A DNA stretch of 64,000 bases from assembly GCA_006386115.1 (NCBI GenBank), contig VFIW01000098.1:93295-157294 (forward strand), read 5' to 3'. The notes beneath the pieces were generated by a model, which was given only the letters and a program-made list of their open reading frames with translations, did no database searches and was not told the origin of the DNA. Within the stretch, counting starts at the first letter, position 1. Each line of letters starts with the position of its first letter. Made by a program: the position numbers and the translations under genes. The DNA comes from Globisporangium splendens (Eukaryota; Oomycota; Peronosporomycetes; Pythiales; Pythiaceae). Shown here one piece after another: positions 1 to 11,526 of the stretch.

Positions 1-243
1 CGATCATTTTTGGATCGCTCGACCGTGTAGATTCTCATGTCATGCAATTAGGCGCGTCTGTGAGAAACTACAGTCTGATCGGCAGCAATCGCGCCGCCCC
101 TATCGGATTGACGTGAACTTTGTTCAATTTCAAGACACAGAGCGTGACACCCAGCGTTGCATCTGTAGCAGCACACGCGCCGTAAAACAGATACAGTAAT
201 TTCATCATTGATTCTGGTGCTTCAGCTTAATTTCATCAGATGT

Positions 244-1648
244 TTATGAGTTCACCTTGAACACAGGACCAACGACTTGAGCCTCCCAGCGCAAGCTGAT
301 CAGGAGCGCTTCGAGCATCCAAAAGTCGGCCATCTCCGGCGTCGCGTTCGGCGCAAATCCCCCGAGATCCATTTGGCAGTGCTCTTTTGTCGCCCCGACC
401 TCACTGAACATGACCCAAGTGAACATTTCCATCCACACCGAGTCGTCGTCGATCAACGAAGCGCCATTTCCGTCAGGAGCTGATAGTGAAGATGATACAA
501 CGGGAAGATACCGCGCACGATCAATGCTCTGCAAAACGATCATGTATCCCGATTCGGTATGGTAGCGGGATAAGAGGAACAACGACTTGGCCACTCTTGT
601 ACTGTTTGGAAGTTGCAGCGTGCGGTAGAACACCACGTTGTCGTCGTCAACCTGCTGCACCAAGTCGACCTGCATCGGAATATTGGACGAATACAATCCC
701 GTGAATGTGTGAGGCGAGGACAGAATCGTCCACGATTTGCTCGACAATTCCAGCGCGCTCCGCATGTGAAACAGCTTTTGCGACGAGAACCGGAACTGGC
801 CGTTGACGGTATTTCGGTACTCCTGCCACCCGTGCACGGTTGTCCCTGCTCTGCCGTGGCCGCCTCCGCGTTTCAGGAAAGCAAGCATTTCATTGTAGGC
901 GCTAGAGTTGAGCTCTGCGCACTCGGTCGACGTCATGGGTCTTGAGAGTGTGACGCGGCTCGTCTGGCGCGCGAGCATCTCTACTGAGCCAACATCATAG
1001 TCAAACATGGTTGCTTCAGCAAGTAACTCAGCATCGTGGTCAGTTTCGTTCTACTCTGGGCACAATAAAGAGATCGCACACGTTAGAACTCAGCAAAATG
1101 TCCCACATAAATACATAAGCGCTTCTTTTCCTCACATCCATGTCTTCGACGCTCTGCTGAAGTCGCCGCTGAAACGCGAAGAAGCGGCCGACAGCTTTCT
1201 TGAGCTCGCTGTTCTCCTGGCGCAGCGAATCGCGCACATGGGAGAGCGCCATGATCTGGTCCACCACACCGCTCGAAGGGACCGGAGCGGCTTTGGGGCT
1301 GCTCCGAGGTGCATCTTGAAGAGCTCCAGACGCTGTTGGGTCACCTGCAGCCTCAGCGTGTCGAGTTCGGTGCTGTCCAAGCGCTTGCTTGTACTTGTGC
1401 TCCAGCAGTTCGCACTCCACTTTCAACGCACTCACCGCTTTCTATTCCGAAACAATGCAGCAATACAGTCACTACGCACCACTCACGCAGCGCCATAGAC
1501 AACAACAGTGGCGTACCACGCGCTTGTAGTAGCTGCGCTTGGCATGCTGCCGCTGCCGCTCTCGCTTCTCTTCGGTAGTCGCAGCCACGGCGCCAGCAGG
1601 TGTCGAAGAAGAAGAGGAGGAGGAGGACGACAACGACGGTGATGCCAT
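244..1648 (-). CDS. bZIP/START-like protein, M96 family (gene 1)
   Basis: Three exons on the minus strand are inferred: 1648-1517, 1441-1136 and 1050-244, about 414 residues. Exon 1 starts at the first in-frame ATG, followed by a serine run and a basic region ending KRSYYKRV, where the first intron falls in phase 0 as in all paralogs here. Exon 2 is coiled-coil-like. Exon 3 is the START-like domain, ending with the family signature around residues 390-414 (LLISLRWEAQVVGPVF). The DNA-contacting Asn of canonical bZIPs is Gln here and the invariant Arg is Tyr. The likely role is a nuclear transcription factor, inferred from the family only. The neighbouring gene 2 is on the same strand about 1.7 kb upstream. 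A start further upstream cannot be excluded because the frame is open to about 1756 without an ATG. Confidence 0.8.
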
Positions 1649-3375
1649 CGTTGTAGTCTCGTCTCGTAGCAACAGATAACGCAGTCGAAGGCTGAGGCGC
1701 GACGGCGGCTGCTGCGTAGTGGCAATCGAGGAATCGCGTGGAATGTCTGACGACAATAGGGCTGATGTGGATGTTTACGAAGCGCGCCAAGAACAATCGC
1801 GTCAATCGGTTATTTCTTCCTACATGCAGCCTTTATTAATGCATAATACTATAAAAATAACATCACGATTAATCCACAGGTAATAATAATCATTATGAAA
1901 ACATATGTTTGTGCAGTTTGATCAACTGCTTCTAACTGTAAAGTAGAGGTAGACTGCAGTTGTTCGGTGTCACTTGACCTGTCAAATAGCCTATTGCTGT
2001 TCCTCATCGTGTGGGTGAAATTCTTATGGCAGCTGACACACACAATGATTTGATGTGTCAGGGCATTTGCTCCGTGTTTACGTGGCTACCAACAACGCAT
2101 CGCGCGAACTATCAAGTGCCGCCTCCTCTTGCTCGAAACAGTGCGGTCAGTTTGCAGTTCGAGCGCTAAAGCCTACTTCGTCAAGGTGTGAACATCGTCC
2201 GCTTGTCTCGAATGACGAGTTCTTCTCGGCGCAGATTATCAGGTCGGCGAGCGAGCTTGAGCCGATCCACTGCATTACTGTATCTACTCTGGGCAAGGCA
2301 ACAATCAAGTGGCAGCGCAACGAGTCAATCGACTCAGCATTATCATTTTACAGAACTCGCATTGAAGCCAGGGTGGCATTTTAACACCTAGAAAGCAAAC
2401 ATGGTGGTGGAGTGAGGGAGCAACAGTAATTCGGGCATGAATCCAGGAAGCTGGCACTCCGCGACGATCTGCGACAATGACAACTGATCGTGGGAGCTCA
2501 GGCACTCGCGCATGTTCACGAGCGCGCTTTCGCCCTCATTTTGTAGGGTTCCAACCAGAGGCGCATCAAACGGGTTGCCAAGCTACTACCCAACATATCT
2601 CATTACGATCTGAATCTCAGACGAAACCACTTCCGTCAACCGAAAAGATGCGTGTACACTGTGTGCCTTTCGGGGTATTTCTCCCCTCCCGTCGTTTTTC
2701 TCAGATCGATCCACGTCTGCAAATCGCCTTGTGGCTCCACATCGTTCGGATCAGGCAGGCGTGCCCGCCATCGTTGAGTTCTGCGATCCTAATCGCGATT
2801 TGACTGCTCGTCTGCTTGCTCATATCAGGCGGACAGTCAGTAATGGAGACCGCCGAACGAGTCGCCATTGCATTCATCACGAGGGACAAGCCCAGAAACC
2901 ACAGGGAGAACGAGTCGATGTGGCATGTGGGATTCAGGCAACATGGACTGCAAAAAGCGCCAAATTCGAAAAACCCAGCGCCAAAATTTCCGCCAAGCCA
3001 GCTGTTTTCGAACAGCAAACATCGTGAAACCCAGCTGGACTGACGCCACGATGTTTATGTGCCTCTATTTATTTATGTTTAGCCCCAAATTTTCTGCTTA
3101 GGGTTATATAATCTCTATTTGAATGACCTTCTATACTCTATGTACTGAGATACGCGAGCGCAGCAAAACGTAGCCACATGACATCCCACATGGCTCGAGC
3201 GAAGAGTGATTCCGGACCACAAAGATCGGGACCAAAAAATCCAACGGAGCTGTTCCCTTGGACGAAGGAAGAGCTCCGCTGCTTTGTGTACGTCGTGCAC
3301 ATGCAACGAGCTTCCTCTCGCTACTTGCGCGGGCTCCGTACACTAACGGATATGAAAATGGATTTTTATCTTCGG
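1649..3375. other. Intergenic stretch without recognised gene
   Basis: This 1.7 kb region between bZIP genes 1 and 2 is AT-richer than the flanking coding DNA. The short ORFs in it overlap each other on both strands, show no recognisable domain and no paired splice signals. Only 5' sequence of gene 1 and the 3' flank of gene 2 can be proposed. Confidence 0.6.
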
Positions 3376-4454
3376 CTAATTCTCCAACGCCGGTGTGAAC
3401 AAGGTGATGCCCTGTAACATGCGCAACTGTTAGAGAAAAGTCTGGGTATGTGTGCGGTGGGAATGTGACATGGTTGCGCGTACCTTTTTGTTTGAGTCGA
3501 GGAGGATGCGGAGCCGGCCCTGGTTCTTCATGTAGTACTCGTCGGCGAGGCGTCGTAGCCGCTGGTTCTCCTTCCGCAGCGATTCCTTCACCGTGAGGCT
3601 CTGGATGTATAGGTCGCTGAGTTTGCTTGCATCTCCGTCTTCCTTGTCCCCACCCTCGTCCTTGTTGTTGCTGCTTTTTTGTCGAGCTTGGATCGCGGCG
3701 TGGAACTGCTGTTCCAAGTTCTGAACTTCCTCTCGCAGCGACTTGATCGTGTTCTATAGCTCGCACATACATATAGGTTGACATTAGAATCTTCAAGCAT
3801 AATAAACTTAAATATATGTTGACCAACACGTACGATCTTCTTGTAGTAGCAGCGCTTGACGATCATGCGCTGCTTGGCGCGTCGGTCGGAGTCCGTTGCC
3901 TCGGGGAACAGTGAGCGCGTGCTCCGCTTCTTCGATTGTGTTTGTGCGTTGCTTGCGTCTTCCTTTCCGCTTACATGCTCTTGTTTCATCTCACCTTCCA
4001 CATCGTCTGGGTTGGTGAGGTTCTCGATTGATAAATGGCGGGTCCGTGGGGATTTCGTGCTGACTGGCGACGAGCTGAGTGCAGTCGGCGACCGCTTCGA
4101 GTTGAGCTTGGCCATGGATCTAGTCACAGAGTACAGGAGGAACGGTCAGCTTACATGCATATACATCAGAACTCACGAGAAATAACCACTGAGGAGACCC
4201 ACTTACCGCAAGGACAGCGCATCGAGCAGCGAGGATGCATAGTGCGTCGTCTCACTGAGTCGCCCCGTGTCGTCGGCGCCAGACGAGAACCCGTCGTCGC
4301 CTTCGTGGCTCTGCTCGTAGGCGTGGGCAGATATCGCGCGCCGCAGTTTGAAGCTGCTGTCGTATGGCGCACCGACGATCTGCGCGACTTCTTCTTCGTC
4401 GCTGTTGTCGCCGGCAGTGTTGCTGTTGTTGAGCAGATCCGAGATGCGCATCAT
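3376..4454 (-). CDS. bZIP protein lacking the START-like domain (gene 2)
   Basis: Four exons are inferred: 4454-4207 (starting MMRISDLL), 4119-3834, 3753-3484 and 3411-3376, giving about 279 residues. The first three joins have GT/AG borders and preserve frame (donors GTAAGT, GTACGT, GTACGC). The basic region reads QRMIVKRCYYKKI and the following exon is a coiled coil rich in Leu, Lys and Glu. Whereas paralogs continue into about 230 residues of START-like domain, here the coiled coil is followed by a short exon (GITLFTPALEN) and a stop, and no START-like sequence is found downstream on this strand. This is either a bZIP-only factor or a 3'-truncated gene. The last exon is the least certain part. 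The Asn of the basic region is Gln. Confidence 0.7.
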
Positions 4455-7389
4455 CGTGACTGTTATGCTGTGTGTGTTTGCTGTTTCTGCGGACTGGGTC
4501 GTTGTTTGCTGGAATGCTGTTGTATATTGCGTGCGTCTTGTGAACGACTGCAATGGGGAGCTGGTGTCGAAGTGTGTCTTGAAAACCGGATCCGGGGCAG
4601 CTGCTGCAGGGTCTACGGGAAGGATATCGAAACTCAAGACTCGACGTGTATCTCACTTGGGAGATTGGGTTGTGAGGGTCTGGAAGGACACGCACACCCA
4701 CCCCATCGGGTACGGGACTCCCGTGCGGATGATGGATTGCTTGTCGCGACGGATCTCTCGAGCCGACCGGTCACTCACCGCGTAACTCACGTCCCTTGCT
4801 GACTGGATGCACAAGATCTGCGACCGTCCGTCTGTCTCCCACCCAAAGGATCTCAAGAGCGTAGTCCGCCCTCGGCCAAAAAAAGCCGCCACGCGTGACT
4901 CACACCAAGTCAAGAGGCAAAGACGCTTTTTTGGTGCCGTCCCATCGTACGGCGGTTGGTCCATTGAGCCAGCAGCCTCATAAGCGGAGAGTGGGTCCGT
5001 GCAACCGAACATGATGGGAGCAGCCAGGCCAGACGGCGTCAACTCCATCTGAGTGCTGCGTTGTGTTTGTTATGCTGGCAGTGTGGTAGGCGGCGACGAG
5101 CACACGATCCGCGAAACCAGGTGCGAGTAATACCGTCCGTTTTCCAAAATACGATGCGACTCACTTCGGTCAAACGAATCTGCACCGTGTTTACAAATGT
5201 GGTCTCTGAGCACCGAGTTTTCGAATATAGCGCACTGTCTAACGTCGCTTTCGCAGTCGGACTGCTCGTCTCTGCACGCTGAAGTGTAGGTCTGTAACGG
5301 CTTTTGCTTCTCAGACACACGAACATGAAATCGCTCGTGCCAACAGCGCAAGTTGTGTCGTTGTGGCCGTTGCAGAGTTGGACATTAATCCCAAAAGACA
5401 ATCGACGGCAACTCTCGTTTCCAATGGGCAAAGCTGTCCATAAGCATTCAATTCACAAACAGAGAGACTGGCGATTAGCAAGCGGCTGTTACACATGCGC
5501 GCGATCGCACTCTCCGTCTCGGAGGCACTCGAACGAAAGTGAAAAAATTGGGAGCGTCTCATACCTGCGCCGCTGTTCAGGGAGGATGACTAGTAGCAGA
5601 AAGACGGTTTGGCGTGAGTAAGGAGGCGGGTGGATGCACCAAAACGATGTTGGTTCAACGCTGGTGATGGATCATGGCTCCAGTGGGTCTCGACTCATGA
5701 CGTAATGCTTGAGCCTCATATCATTTCCGCGCTCTCGACGCGTTTGACACGGTGTCGCCGTTGATGAGGGCGACAACGAGGCTCGGGTGATGGAAGCAGT
5801 GCCCTGTCCTGTCCTGTTGTGCTGGTTACGCAAGTGCAATCTTTCTTCTCAACTTTGAATCTTACGCAGCCAGATCAGTATGACAGTCGTCACAGAGCGT
5901 ATTGCACACAAAGAGCTGCATCCGTTCTTGCCGTCATTGCGGTGTGATCTGCGTCATATATCCAGCACAGACGTACTGTGTGTTGCTCACAAATACGATC
6001 GCACCACAGTACCAAGATGTGGTTTTCCCGGTCTGACGTATCGCACCGAAGTGTCAAGCAGCATTAGCGTATGTGTCATGGAAGCAAAATGAGACAACAA
6101 GCGCGGCTTTTAAGATGTGCATACGGCTCGTACACCGAACACTTTAGCCAGTCAGCCACATGAGCGCAGGCTACAAAATAATCACATGTTTACTCGACTG
6201 AGCCACAGCCACGCACGCACCGAAGATGTCAAGAGCTTGGCAAATATTCACGACAACATGGCGATAGGTGTCTTGCGCCGAAACGTATCTTGTGTGGCAT
6301 CAGAGCGAAAAAAGAGATGGATTTCAGTGTACAGTAGCGCCACTTGATCGCCTCACGTGTGTAACGTGGACAGCCACGTTTCGCCAAGTTGACAATGGGC
6401 AACGACCGGACGGCAAAGGCGAAATGGCTCCGCTCCACTGCCACATGCAGACTGTTCACTCACCATGAAGCAGTAGCTGAAGTGCAGCGTGGAGGAATGG
6501 ATACAGGCACGCGTCTGCAATGTGGATCGCAAAAAGAGACGAGGGCGAGTTAGGCTGCGCTCAAGTTCAACGAGACTGCAGCGTTACGCACCCGTTTCTC
6601 AACCGTTACTCACTCGAACTGGCTCTCTGGGAGTGAAAAAGCACTGCCAACAGAGAGCATTCGCAAAATGAAAGACTCGGCCATTTGCACTATTGATTTA
6701 ACAATGCAATTAGTTTCTAGGGTGATTTGTAAACTTGGCAATGGTGTTCATTTTGAAGAAACGCATTACAATATGAACGATACTATTGATTGTTTGGATC
6801 ATCAAAATAAACAGTAACGACTGTGTGCATCGTTATATAAAAAAGAAAGAGTGTTAAGGTGAACACAGCGTGTTCTGGCCCCCATTCTGAACACTCTCAA
6901 CGTGATTTGGTCCGCCCGACAGTACCGTGCACACCGCAGCAGCTCTCGTCCTTTTTGTCAGGTGAAATGCCCTCTATCCTCCCTCGTCGCATTCATCATT
7001 TCCCCCATAAATCCGACGTGAGCGCCTCAGCCTCATCACGCCAGCCTCCAGCGCTGGTGTGAGGGCAAACTGAACCGACGACACCGACATTCCAATAGAA
7101 CGCTCGGACACAGCGAATCAGCACGTGACTCATCCCATGTGCGCTTTCTGTCATGCGCCGTTCCCTTCTGTCCCACAACAGTGTGGCTCTTCTATTTTTT
7201 ACTTTTTGTCAGACCTCGAGTTAGCTCCAGAAACGCGTTCTTTTAGGCTCAATTCGCTGTCTGGCACCGAGTGGCATCCGCTAAATCATACCTATCACTG
7301 CGCAAGCGGCGTGTTGGCGGCCGATTCCACGAAATAAATCCAGTGATCAAAGCGAAAAGAGTGTGGTGTGAGCAGGACGCTCGTTGAGA
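4455..7389. other. Gene-poor spacer between divergent bZIP genes 2 and 3
   Basis: About 2.9 kb separates the 5' ends of two divergently transcribed bZIP genes. The frame of gene 2 stays open to about 4637 without an ATG, so 5' UTR is likely there. A single half CRE-like site (TGACGTAA) occurs near 5698. The other ORFs are short, overlap on opposite strands and match nothing I know. Confidence 0.6.
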
Positions 7390-8812
7390 ATGAACTTTGC
7401 GGCAGAGCGCGAGCTCGCGGCAGCAGTGGCCGCGGACCACGAGCCGCTCGCGTTCATGGACTTCCCCACGGCGCTCAAGCTCGACTTCGTGGGTCTCGAC
7501 ATGTCGCCGACGCACGTGGACCACCACACGCAGCTCCTCCAGCAGCAGCCAGCAACAACAACAACAACAGCTACAAGCAGCCGCGCGCGACCTGCAGCGC
7601 CGGTGTCGGACGCCGACCAGCGCGCCAAGAACCGACTCATCGTCAAGCGCTGCTACTACAAGAAAATCGTATGGAGCCTCTGCTCTTTGCTGTGTGCATG
7701 AGGAGCTACGTTTGGAAACACTGAGTCTGTACATGTGCTTGTGTGTGTAGAATACACTGAACGATCTCCGGAGCCAGATGGAGCGAATCGAGGCCGAGTA
7801 CAATGCGCTGCTGGCCAAGCGCCACGAAGACGCCGCGAAGCCGACGCCAGCGGCGGCCTTGAGCCCTAACACCAATGGTTCTCCATACACACAGACCTAT
7901 CGCACAGCACACGACGCGTACGTGCACCTGATGCTCGTGAAGAACGCTCTGCAGAAGGAGAATCGCGAGCTGCGACGCCTCGAGGCGCAGTACCTGTCCA
8001 TGGAGAAGCAGATGACGCAGCTGTTCAACGCCGAGTCGAAGGCGATCACACAGGCGATGCAAGCCCACGAGTACAAGCGCCGCCACGCATCCGTCACAAT
8101 CGTGCCGCTCACGGTCGACGACTGCCTCGAGATCGCGTCGGCCGCGTACCAGGAGATCCTCAAGTTCCGCCAGAGCAAACGCCTGCAGTCCACAGGCGCG
8201 AGCATCCTTGGCTGGCGCGACAGGTACAAATGTGTCGAGAACGAGCGGCTCATGTTCTCGCTGGACAAGGTGTTCTACGGCCACACCATGGACGATCTCT
8301 CGCGGCGGACGTGGGAGGTGTTGTCGAACCCGCGGCTGCTGGAAAAAACCTACTCGCCCAACGTCGACGTGCACTTCCAGATCGTGCAGCGCGTGAGCGA
8401 GGACTCAGTCGTGTACTACCACACGCTCGAGCGCGGTCAGGCAGACATGCGCATCCACGCGCTCGTGCTCGCCACGCGCGTGGACCTGGGTGACGGCAGA
8501 GGCTGCATGATCCTCTTCCGCGGCCTGGACCCGAACCGGTATCTGCGCAGCGAGACGGAGAACGGCACGCGCGATCGCCGTGGACGCACCAAGCTCGAGC
8601 CCCAGAAGGAGAAGATCTGGATGGACACGTTCACTTGGGGCATCTTCGAGTCTGTGGGCGAGTTCGGCGAACACTGTCGAGACGACTACGGCGGCGTCGT
8701 CGAAGGTACGAAGCTGGTGAATGCCGCGTGGTGGATGCTCGAGACGCTCATGATCGCGCTGCGGTGCGAGGCGCAGGTCGTGGGTCCTCAAGTCGTCCTA
8801 ACCGCGTCCTAA
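7390..8812 (+). CDS. bZIP/START-like protein, M96 family (gene 3)
   Basis: Two exons, 7390-7668 and 7751-8812, give about 446 residues. The start ATG opens MNFAAERELAAA. A Gln/Thr-rich run (residues 55-70, from CAG/ACA repeats) precedes the basic region KNRLIVKRCYYKKI, which is split from the zipper exon (NTLNDLRSQMERIEAEY) by an 82 bp GTATGG...TAG intron. The zipper and coiled coil run to roughly residue 200 and the START-like domain fills the rest, with DTFTWGIFES and the C-terminal LMIALRCEAQVVGP signature. This is the cleanest complete family member and a good reference for the others. Asn is retained in the basic region, but the invariant Arg is Tyr. It is convergent with gene 4. Confidence 0.9.
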
Positions 8813-9082
8813 GCTTGGGATGTTTGAGAAACGAAAGCAAAACGTGGTTTTGTGATTTTGTCGGGTCCTTTGGGTGTTTGTGTACATGTGCGTGGTGCCA
8901 CTGGACACTTTTAACCTTTAGTATGATCTTGGTGTGATACTGCTTGCAAGTCATTGCCGTGGCGTTGCTCTGTTGGCGTTCTACATTCGCACAATCCGGT
9001 TCTGGTTTCGTGAAGAAAGCCCCACATCTTGATTGTGTTGCAATTAATTCATTCAGTAATGCTAGCATGCATGTTTTCGCGC

Positions 9083-10705
9083 TCAGTCCTGCGACGGCAG
9101 AAGACGAGCAGGCCCGATGGTCATGGCTTCCCAGCGTACAGCGACCTGCATGAGCTCGATCATCCACGCGTACGCGTTCGCGTCGACGACCATGGACGCG
9201 AGCCCAGCGAACGTGCAGCTCAGTCCCGACGTGTCTGGAGTGTATTCAAGCCTACCACGAGCGCACGCAAACAAGAATCCGTTAGTCGAGAACGTGTGCA
9301 GCACAAAGGGAGAGAGAGAGAGAGAGAGAGAGATGTACCAGCAGAAGAGATCGTTCCACACGACTCGGCCCAGGCACTCGTCAAGCGACGAATCCTCGAC
9401 GACCATGGCCGCGTGGTCCAGGCTGCGCACCAGGATCAAGTACCCATGCGCGGTCTGGAACCGCGAGAGTAAGATAATCGTCTTGACCGTCACACGCTCG
9501 TTGTTCGAGTTCATCGTCGAGTGCTCGTGGACCCGCACGATGTTGTCGTCGTCGATGCGTTGCAGCGTGCGGCACTTCATGCCGACAGCGTCCGAGTACA
9601 GGCTTGCGAACCGCTCGGGGTTGCGCACGACACTCCACGAGAGCGCAGCCATTTGGTCGGCGCGAAAGTTCGCGATGTGCTTCTCCACGTAGAACTTGAG
9701 CATGTTATCCTGCACGAGCTGCAGGTTGTCCCAGCCGCACACTTTGCCGCCGTTCGTGAACACGTTCTTGGTGCGATCAAAGGCGCGCAAGTCATCCAGC
9801 GACCGGTTGCGTAACTCGATGCACTCGGCGTGACTCAACTGCTTGATCTTGATGCTGCCCGGCAATGGCGCGACAGTCACTTGCTGCAGCCTCTGGAGGC
9901 TCCGCTGGATCCGGTTGAACTCTTGTTCATGCTGGAAGAGGATCCGCCGCAGCGTGTCGTTCTCGCGCTCGAGCGTCTTGATGACGCGCTCCAGCTTGGC
10001 CATGCGCGCCATGATCAGATCCCTCGATGCGCTCGGGGAGTGCGCGCACTGGTGACACACTCTGCTGCCGCGTGCAGCCAGGATCGATTGCAGTGTGGCC
10101 TCATACTGCGCCATTTCGGCGCGCAAGCTCGCCAGTCGTTCCTGCGAACATGCCGCACATAGGAAGATACGAGCATGAGTTAAGTCGCAAAGCGCGGCGG
10201 TAACCAAACGCAGACGTACCAGCTTTCGGTAGTACATGCGTCGAACTTTCAAGCGATTGCGCTCGCGTCGCGCCTCCTCTTCCGGGGAATAAAGTGATCG
10301 CTCGTGGGTATCGCTGACGCTCTGTTCTGTGCTGGTTAGAGCCCTGCGCGTGCTCCCCGCCGACGCGGTGGATCGAGCCCCCGCGGCAAGCGTCGTGTCC
10401 CCTGCTGCTGCTCCCTCCGGAATCATGTCAACCACCATTGCCACCACATACGACTCAATGTCCTGCTCGAACAGCTGCGTCTCGTCCGTGAAGCCACCGG
10501 CACGCACGCGCGTCGGCTTGGCGGGCGTGGCGTCGCCTCTGAGTGCAGGATCCCATAGACCCAGGACGTAACTCTCTTCGTCTGCGTCTGGCTCGTGACT
10601 GCCGCGATGACGCTGCCACTGCGTGTCCTCGCCGCCCAACGGGCTCGGTGGCGCCGCAAGGGCACTGGAGCGCGTGCAACCGCGGGGTGTCGACAAGCGC
10701 GCCAT
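9083..10705 (-). CDS. bZIP/START-like protein with in-frame introns (gene 4)
   Basis: The reading frame is open over the whole gene, but two introns are recognisable at the family positions: 10219-10142 (78 bp, GTACGT...CAG, after YYRKL) and 9338-9252 (87 bp, GTACAT...TAG, splitting the Trp codon of the FCW motif). Removing them gives about 485 residues with the paralog-like junctions RKL/ERLASLRAEM and CW/LEYTPDTSG. Both introns are multiples of three without stops, so retention would add 26 and 29 residues. The basic region is RNRLKVRRMYYRKL (Asn kept, Arg replaced by Tyr). The start is the first in-frame ATG (MARLSTPRG). The N-terminal 170 residues are acidic and Thr/Ala-rich, possibly an activation region. 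Confidence 0.82.
   Translation of the reverse strand: MARLSTPRGCTRSSALAAPPSPLGGEDTQWQRHRGSHEPDADEESYVLGLWDPALRGDATPAKPTRVRAGGFTDETQLFEQDIESYVVAMVVDMIPEGAAAGDTTLAAGARSTASAGSTRRALTSTEQSVSDTHERSLYSPEEEARRERNRLKVRRMYYRKLVRLRLVTAALCDLTHARIFLCAACSQERLASLRAEMAQYEATLQSILAARGSRVCHQCAHSPSASRDLIMARMAKLERVIKTLERENDTLRRILFQHEQEFNRIQRSLQRLQQVTVAPLPGSIKIKQLSHAECIELRNRSLDDLRAFDRTKNVFTNGGKVCGWDNLQLVQDNMLKFYVEKHIANFRADQMAALSWSVVRNPERFASLYSDAVGMKCRTLQRIDDDNIVRVHEHSTMNSNNERVTVKTIILLSRFQTAHGYLILVRSLDHAAMVVEDSSLDECLGRVVWNDLFCWYISLSLSLSPFVLHTFSTNGFLFACARGRLEYTPDTSGLSCTFAGLASMVVDANAYAWMIELMQVAVRWEAMTIGPARLLPSQD
9305..9334 (+). repeat. (AG)n dinucleotide repeat in intron of gene 4
   Basis: An uninterrupted AG/GA run of roughly 28 bases lies inside the second intron of gene 4. 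If the intron were retained it would encode a Ser-Leu repeat on the minus strand. It is a likely length-variable microsatellite. Confidence 0.9.
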
Positions 10706-11526
10706 TCCCAGAGTGCGTCTCTGCTGGAGGTGGCCACCATCGTGCACCAAATTGAAGCTGCATGAGAACGGCACGCCAGGTCACTGGGGTCAATCTCGTG
10801 TTTGAAACACGGGAAAGGACAGATTCACCTTTTTATTCAAGTTTTCGGTTCTTGGAATACTCAGTAGTGGGGACGAAGCCCCGTTTTGTGTTCTGAGTAT
10901 TTTGCTTCTGACGATGATGTGGCAACATCGTCGGTACCCACTTTGATGAGCAAACATTGCTTTTTGTCTTTTCTGTATGCGGCGTCGTTGCATTATGGTG
11001 CAAGGCAGAGAGCGAGAAATGCCGCCTTATTGCATTTATTTAGAGTTATGCCCTCGTTCTTTTTCGTATCATTATGGTGCGCTTCCGCGGCATTTTTCAT
11101 GCAGCTGACCTTCCATTTCGTTGCCCAGAGATCCCTCGCCGTCTCGTTCGTCGTTTGGGTTGTTAACTCCATTGGGCGACAGAAATGGTCCACTGCTGCT
11201 CTCTCATGCCACCAACTGCATGCCGAGTGGTGCCGAAATCGGTGGCAAAAGAAAAGCACGCACTCTCTCCTCCTCCATTTCCAGACATAGAACTCGATCA
11301 TAAATGGAGGGGTATTAAATTCAGACAGAGACTTTCCTGTTTAAATCATTCAATAGTCCATGAACTGTCCAATTATATAGCTTATCACAGGTCTCTGAAA
11401 AAGAAGGTATATTTTTGAATGGAAGGAACGAGCGATTGCAGTGCTGGAGGACGACTCGTTCCATAAAATCTGGCGTCTCGCGTTGTCTGTGCGTCCTCAG
11501 ACGTCCACTTCGGATGCGCATGGGCA
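10706..11526. other. Intergenic stretch, nothing recognised
   Basis: This holds the 5' flank of gene 4 and the 3' flank of the SDR gene. Small ORFs around 10886-11303 lie on opposing strands, are AT-rich and show no domain or splice pattern. Confidence 0.6.

Noticed and set aside
3178..3417. Plus-strand ORF of 79 codons overlapping the end of bZIP gene 2
   Set aside because: No known domain, no initiator element, and it overlaps the proposed last exon on the other strand.
4653..5048. 131-codon minus-strand ORF upstream of bZIP gene 2
   Set aside because: No recognisable motif and no splice signal joining it to gene 2; low-information composition.
9305..9334. AG repeat considered as a regulatory GAGA element
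   Set aside because: It lies inside an intron of gene 4 and is simply a dinucleotide microsatellite.
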